Source: an uncultured Clostridia bacterium
GTDB lineage: Bacteria > Bacillota > Clostridia > UMGS1883
Assembly (NCBI GenBank): GCA_934476455.1
Contig: CAKSNY010000015.1
Location: 1 to 54,711 of the forward strand
DNA length: 54,711 nt
Reading direction: 5' to 3'
This document shows positions 52,118 through 54,711 of this stretch, in pieces (position 1 is the stretch's first letter; the number at the start of each line of letters is the position of its first letter). The notes under the pieces were generated by a model. The model did no database searches, was not told the origin of the DNA, and saw nothing but the letters and a program-made list of their open reading frames with translations. A program made the position numbers and the translations under genes.

Positions 52118-52146
52118 ATTATATCACTTTTGACGAAATTTGTCAA
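52118..52146 (-). promoter_or_regulatory. Promoter of carD
   Basis: Perfect consensus on the minus strand: TTGACA (52146-52141), 17 bases, TATAAT (52123-52118). The leader carries a small GGGGATTTGCCCC hairpin. Confidence 0.85.
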
Positions 52147-52156
52147 AGAATAATTT

Positions 52157-52999
52157 TCATCTCATCAAACTGCGCAGCTCCACGCGCTCTTCTATGCAGC
52201 GGTTTATCTCCGCCCCGATAAACAGTATATATATACAAAAGAAAAGCCAAAGCATAAAAAATACAAGTACCGACAGGCTTCCGTAAAGGTAAGAGTAGTT
52301 TGCCATATGTTCGTAATAATACGAGAAAACATATGAAAATATTATCCATCCCGCAGCGCTTATAAGCGCCCCGGGCGCCTGAAGCAGTGCGTGCGTTTTT
52401 CTGTTCGGAACAAATCTGAACATTATCAGGAAAAACACACCCAAAACAAGTATACCCGCCATTTTGCGAACACTCATAACAACAAGCGCCGCACCGAAAA
52501 CCTTTGGCAGGCTTCTGCCAAGCATCTCGGTAATAGTATTGCCGAAAACAAATATTCCCAAACATAAACACAGCAAAATTATTAAAAAAAGCGTGTATAT
52601 CATACTTACAACGCGCAAACTTATATACCCGCGGGTTTCGTCGGTGCGGTACACACGGTTTAATCCGTTCATAAGCGCGTACACGCCTATAGACGATGCC
52701 CAAAGCGCCGAAACAGCCGCAATGGAAATAACGGTTGCCCCGCTTTTTTGATATGCTTCATCGACAAAAGACGCCACAAAGCTTCGCGCTGCCTGCGGAA
52801 AAGCCTGTATAAGCTGTGCGGTAAGCTCTGCCCTTGTAAACGGCAGATACTGCAAAAGGCTTATCAAAAGCATTATAAAAGGTATAAACGAAATGGTCAC
52901 AAAAAAAGCCACGTGTGCCGAATACGCGGCGATATTGTCCTCCAAAACGCCTTTTAAAACGTCAAATATAAATTTAATTGCCTTTTTTATAGCACTCAA
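52157..52999 (-). CDS. YihY/BrkB family inner membrane protein
   Basis: Integral membrane protein of 280 residues with six predicted helices and the family elements DNIAAYSAHVAFFVTISFIPFIMLLISL, ALWASSIGVYALMNGLNRVYRTDETRGY, FRFVPNRK and LYGSLSVLVFFMLWLFFCIYILFIGAEINR. The role of the family is uncertain (once called ribonuclease BN in error). The only in-frame early start is TTG at 52999, with GGGGG directly against it, an unfavourable spacing. It is preceded by the terminator of the CNNM gene. Confidence 0.85.
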   Translation of the reverse strand: MSAIKKAIKFIFDVLKGVLEDNIAAYSAHVAFFVTISFIPFIMLLISLLQYLPFTRAELTAQLIQAFPQAARSFVASFVDEAYQKSGATVISIAAVSALWASSIGVYALMNGLNRVYRTDETRGYISLRVVSMIYTLFLIILLCLCLGIFVFGNTITEMLGRSLPKVFGAALVVMSVRKMAGILVLGVFFLIMFRFVPNRKTHALLQAPGALISAAGWIIFSYVFSYYYEHMANYSYLYGSLSVLVFFMLWLFFCIYILFIGAEINRCIEERVELRSLMR

Positions 53000-53016
53000 C
53001 CCCCATTTTTAAGGTG

Positions 53017-53049
53017 AAAACGGGGATGTAAAACATCTTTTACACCCCG
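53017..53049 (-). terminator. Terminator of the CNNM/CorC gene
   Basis: On the minus strand CGGGGTGTAAAA pairs with TTTTACATCCCCG (one bulged base) around GATG, followed by TTTTC. Confidence 0.7.
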
Positions 53050-53073
53050 CATAAAAATATTTTTCCGTTACTT

Positions 53074-54342
53074 TTATTTTTCGTTTTCGTCCTCTTCCTC
53101 CGGTAAAATCTCCACAACAGCCTCCAAAACGCGGTTGCTGTCTGTTTTTGTAATCTTTATCTTAAGGTTTTTATACTCAAACACATCTTTTTCATCCGGT
53201 ATTTTTCCGAGATTGTGTGCGGCAAATCCGCTCAGTGTTGTTATATCCGGGTCCCCCGGCTCCTCGCTCAGATTGAAATATTCAAAAAACTTGTCAATTC
53301 CGCAGCTGCCGAGTGCGCGGTACATACTGTCAGATATTTTTACAATATCCTCTACAACCTCGTCATGCTCATCGTAGATTTCGCCCACCAAAGACTCTAA
53401 CACGTCCTCAAGCGTAACGATACCCTCTGTTCCGCCGTATTCGTCGTTTACAACAACCATATGGCATTTTGTTTCCTGAAAAAGCTTCAAAAGGCGCGAT
53501 ATTTTCATCGACGCAAATATAAATTTAACAGGTTTTACAAGCTCCGATACGGGCGTTGTGCTTTCGTTGTAAAAGTCCTTTTGGTAAAGTATGCCCACTA
53601 TTTTATCGAGACTTTCTTCATATACGGGAAGGCGTGAAAACTCTGTTTCCGAAAATTTTTCCGCAATGCGCGCTCTGTCCCACGACAGCTCCACCGCCTC
53701 CACGTCCACGCGCGGTGTTAAAATATCGTTTACATCCAAATCGCTGAACTTTATAACGTTTTTTATAAGCTCGCTTTCCTGCTCGTCTATCTCACCGCTG
53801 CCGGCAGCCTCCTCAACAACGGTTATTATTTCCTCCTCGGTTACACCGCTTTCGTCCTGCGCCTTGGTAAGCTTTATTACAAAGCTTTGCCATACGTTAA
53901 ATATTGCGGTAAGCGGCGTAAGAATAACCATCACAGCGCTTAGTGTACCCGAAAAACGCTTTGACAGCCTTTCCGAAAACTTTTTCGCAAGCGTTTTCGG
54001 CGTAATTTCACCGAAAGTCAGCACTGCCAGTGTCATAACAATTGTCGAAACCGTAACCGCCACATCTCTGCTTTTTATAAGCGATACAAAAAGTACCGTT
54101 GAAAGCGATGTTGCAAGTATATTTACAATGTTATTGCCTATAAGTATTGTCGAAAGCATTTTTTCGTAATTTTCGCTTATGCGGACAACACGCTGTGCCG
54201 CCTTGTCGTCATCGTCGGCATCGTTTTTCATACGCGTTTTGTTATACGATAAGAATGCTGTTTCCGATGCGCTGAAATATGCCGATAACGTTATCAGCAC
54301 AATAAGAATAATAATTTGCAGGGCTATACTGCCACCGTCCAT
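53074..54342 (-). CDS. CNNM/CorC (HlyC/CorC) family transporter
   Basis: Protein of 422 residues. Residues about 1-190 are the DUF21/CNNM membrane domain with about four helices (ALQIIILIVLITLSAYFSASETAFLSYNKTRM, then AVLTFGEITPKTLAKKFSE). Next come two CBS domains (from about 205: NDILTPRVDVEAV, VVNDEYGGTEGIVTLEDVLESLVGEIYDE) and a CorC_HlyC transporter-associated domain (about 335-415). Members are linked to magnesium or cobalt export and resistance; the ion is not known here. The ATG has GAAGG close upstream. Confidence 0.92.
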   Translation of the reverse strand: MDGGSIALQIIILIVLITLSAYFSASETAFLSYNKTRMKNDADDDDKAAQRVVRISENYEKMLSTILIGNNIVNILATSLSTVLFVSLIKSRDVAVTVSTIVMTLAVLTFGEITPKTLAKKFSERLSKRFSGTLSAVMVILTPLTAIFNVWQSFVIKLTKAQDESGVTEEEIITVVEEAAGSGEIDEQESELIKNVIKFSDLDVNDILTPRVDVEAVELSWDRARIAEKFSETEFSRLPVYEESLDKIVGILYQKDFYNESTTPVSELVKPVKFIFASMKISRLLKLFQETKCHMVVVNDEYGGTEGIVTLEDVLESLVGEIYDEHDEVVEDIVKISDSMYRALGSCGIDKFFEYFNLSEEPGDPDITTLSGFAAHNLGKIPDEKDVFEYKNLKIKITKTDSNRVLEAVVEILPEEEDENEK

Positions 54343-54380
54343 GTCGGACCTTCACTCCTTCATAATATAATATAAGCTAT

Positions 54381-54408
54381 ATTATAGCATACTTTTCGCA
54401 TTTGTCAA
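54381..54408 (-). promoter_or_regulatory. Promoter of the CNNM/CorC gene
   Basis: On the minus strand TTGACA (54408-54403), 16 bases, TATAAT (54386-54381). Confidence 0.75.
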
Positions 54409-54409
54409 A

Positions 54410-54711
54410 TATATCCCTTACGTCGTGGTTTTTTTACGTCTGCAGTTGTCAAACATATGGACCATTTTTATTTAAAAAATAGTTTAATTTTTTCAATATC
54501 CTTTTATAACTTCTTAAATGCCGTTAAGTCTTTATTTTACAAGGCTTTGCGGCATTTTGGTTTTTAGCCGATATTCTTATAATTTCTTAAATGTTTTTAT
54601 GTTTTCGCTTTCAAAAGTAGTAAATTAAGTAGTAAAACCTATGTTTACAACTTATGCGGAAATGTATTTCACCGCCCGTTTTGGCAAATTCGTTATCGGC
54701 TTCGTACCCGT
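54410..54711. other. AT-rich non-coding DNA with short repeats
   Basis: No supported gene was found; a short frame open at the right edge cannot be judged. The stretch holds a 17-base direct repeat with one mismatch (TTATAACTTCTTAAATG at 54504-54520 and 54577-54593), an inverted repeat AAATGCCG/CGGCATTT (54516-54523 and 54550-54557), and two AAGTAGTAAA copies near 54616-54637. Confidence 0.5.

Overview
The window looks like a chromosomal segment of an anaerobic Firmicute of class Clostridia, probably an uncultured gut-type lineage; family and genus cannot be fixed from the sequence. Reasons: an oxygen-sensitive pyruvate formate-lyase with its activase, T-box leaders in front of pheS and asnB, type III glutamine synthetase, an ANTAR regulator beside glnA, LL-diaminopimelate aminotransferase, a carD-ispDF pair, a holB-ricT pair, DUF4364 and DUF5693 proteins, AGGAGG-type ribosome binding sites and TTGACA-N17-TATAAT promoters. 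No rRNA, tRNA, CRISPR array or transposase gene was seen.

Layout. 1-1.35 kb: AT-rich DNA and two truncated gene remnants lying head to head. 1.4-5.7 kb: Gfo/Idh/MocA oxidoreductase, a domain-permuted GH3 beta-glucosidase and a divergent AraC regulator. 5.75-11.4 kb (minus): rarA, a LysR regulator, pflB, pflA, with a dispersed repeat between the last two. 11.5-16.65 kb (plus): nth, an ECF-type membrane protein, a DUF4364 regulator, galT, galK, then a REP-like palindrome array and remnants of two further genes. 16.7-20.45 kb (minus): pheT and pheS behind a complete T-box. 20.46-33.2 kb (minus): a nitrogen/glutamine cluster (three-part glutamate synthase with ferredoxin and flavoprotein, glutamine synthetase, ANTAR regulator, carA, carB, pyrG). 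33.35-41.3 kb (plus): type III glutamine synthetase, an ammonium transporter fused to PII, a T-box leader, asnB, dapF, dapL. 41.4-49.1 kb (minus): a second copy of the dispersed repeat, then (in reverse transcription order) MBL hydrolase, D-2-hydroxyacid dehydrogenase, ricT, holB, DUF5693 protein, murJ. 49.2-54.4 kb (minus): HtrA protease, fused ispDF, carD, YihY/BrkB membrane protein, CNNM/CorC protein. The last 300 bases are AT-rich with short repeats.

How it fits together. The centre, about 20.5-39.2 kb, is a block in which nearly every gene makes or spends glutamine: ammonium import and sensing (Amt-PII), two glutamine synthetases, glutamate synthase, and glutamine-dependent CarA, PyrG and AsnB. 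The two divergent units that start this block each have a near-consensus promoter followed at once by an intrinsic terminator, so both look attenuated. An ANTAR-type RNA-binding antiterminator sits inside one of them, and its receiver domain has lost the phosphorylation residues. This probable nitrogen antitermination circuit is the most interesting item. Other points: an asnB T-box with a complete antiterminator but no visible terminator, ahead of the DAP/lysine genes; a 215-235 bp structured repeat present twice in opposite orientation; the REP-like array with an exact 76-bp duplication in a decaying sugar locus; and a fused ispDF gene with an internal ribosome binding site.
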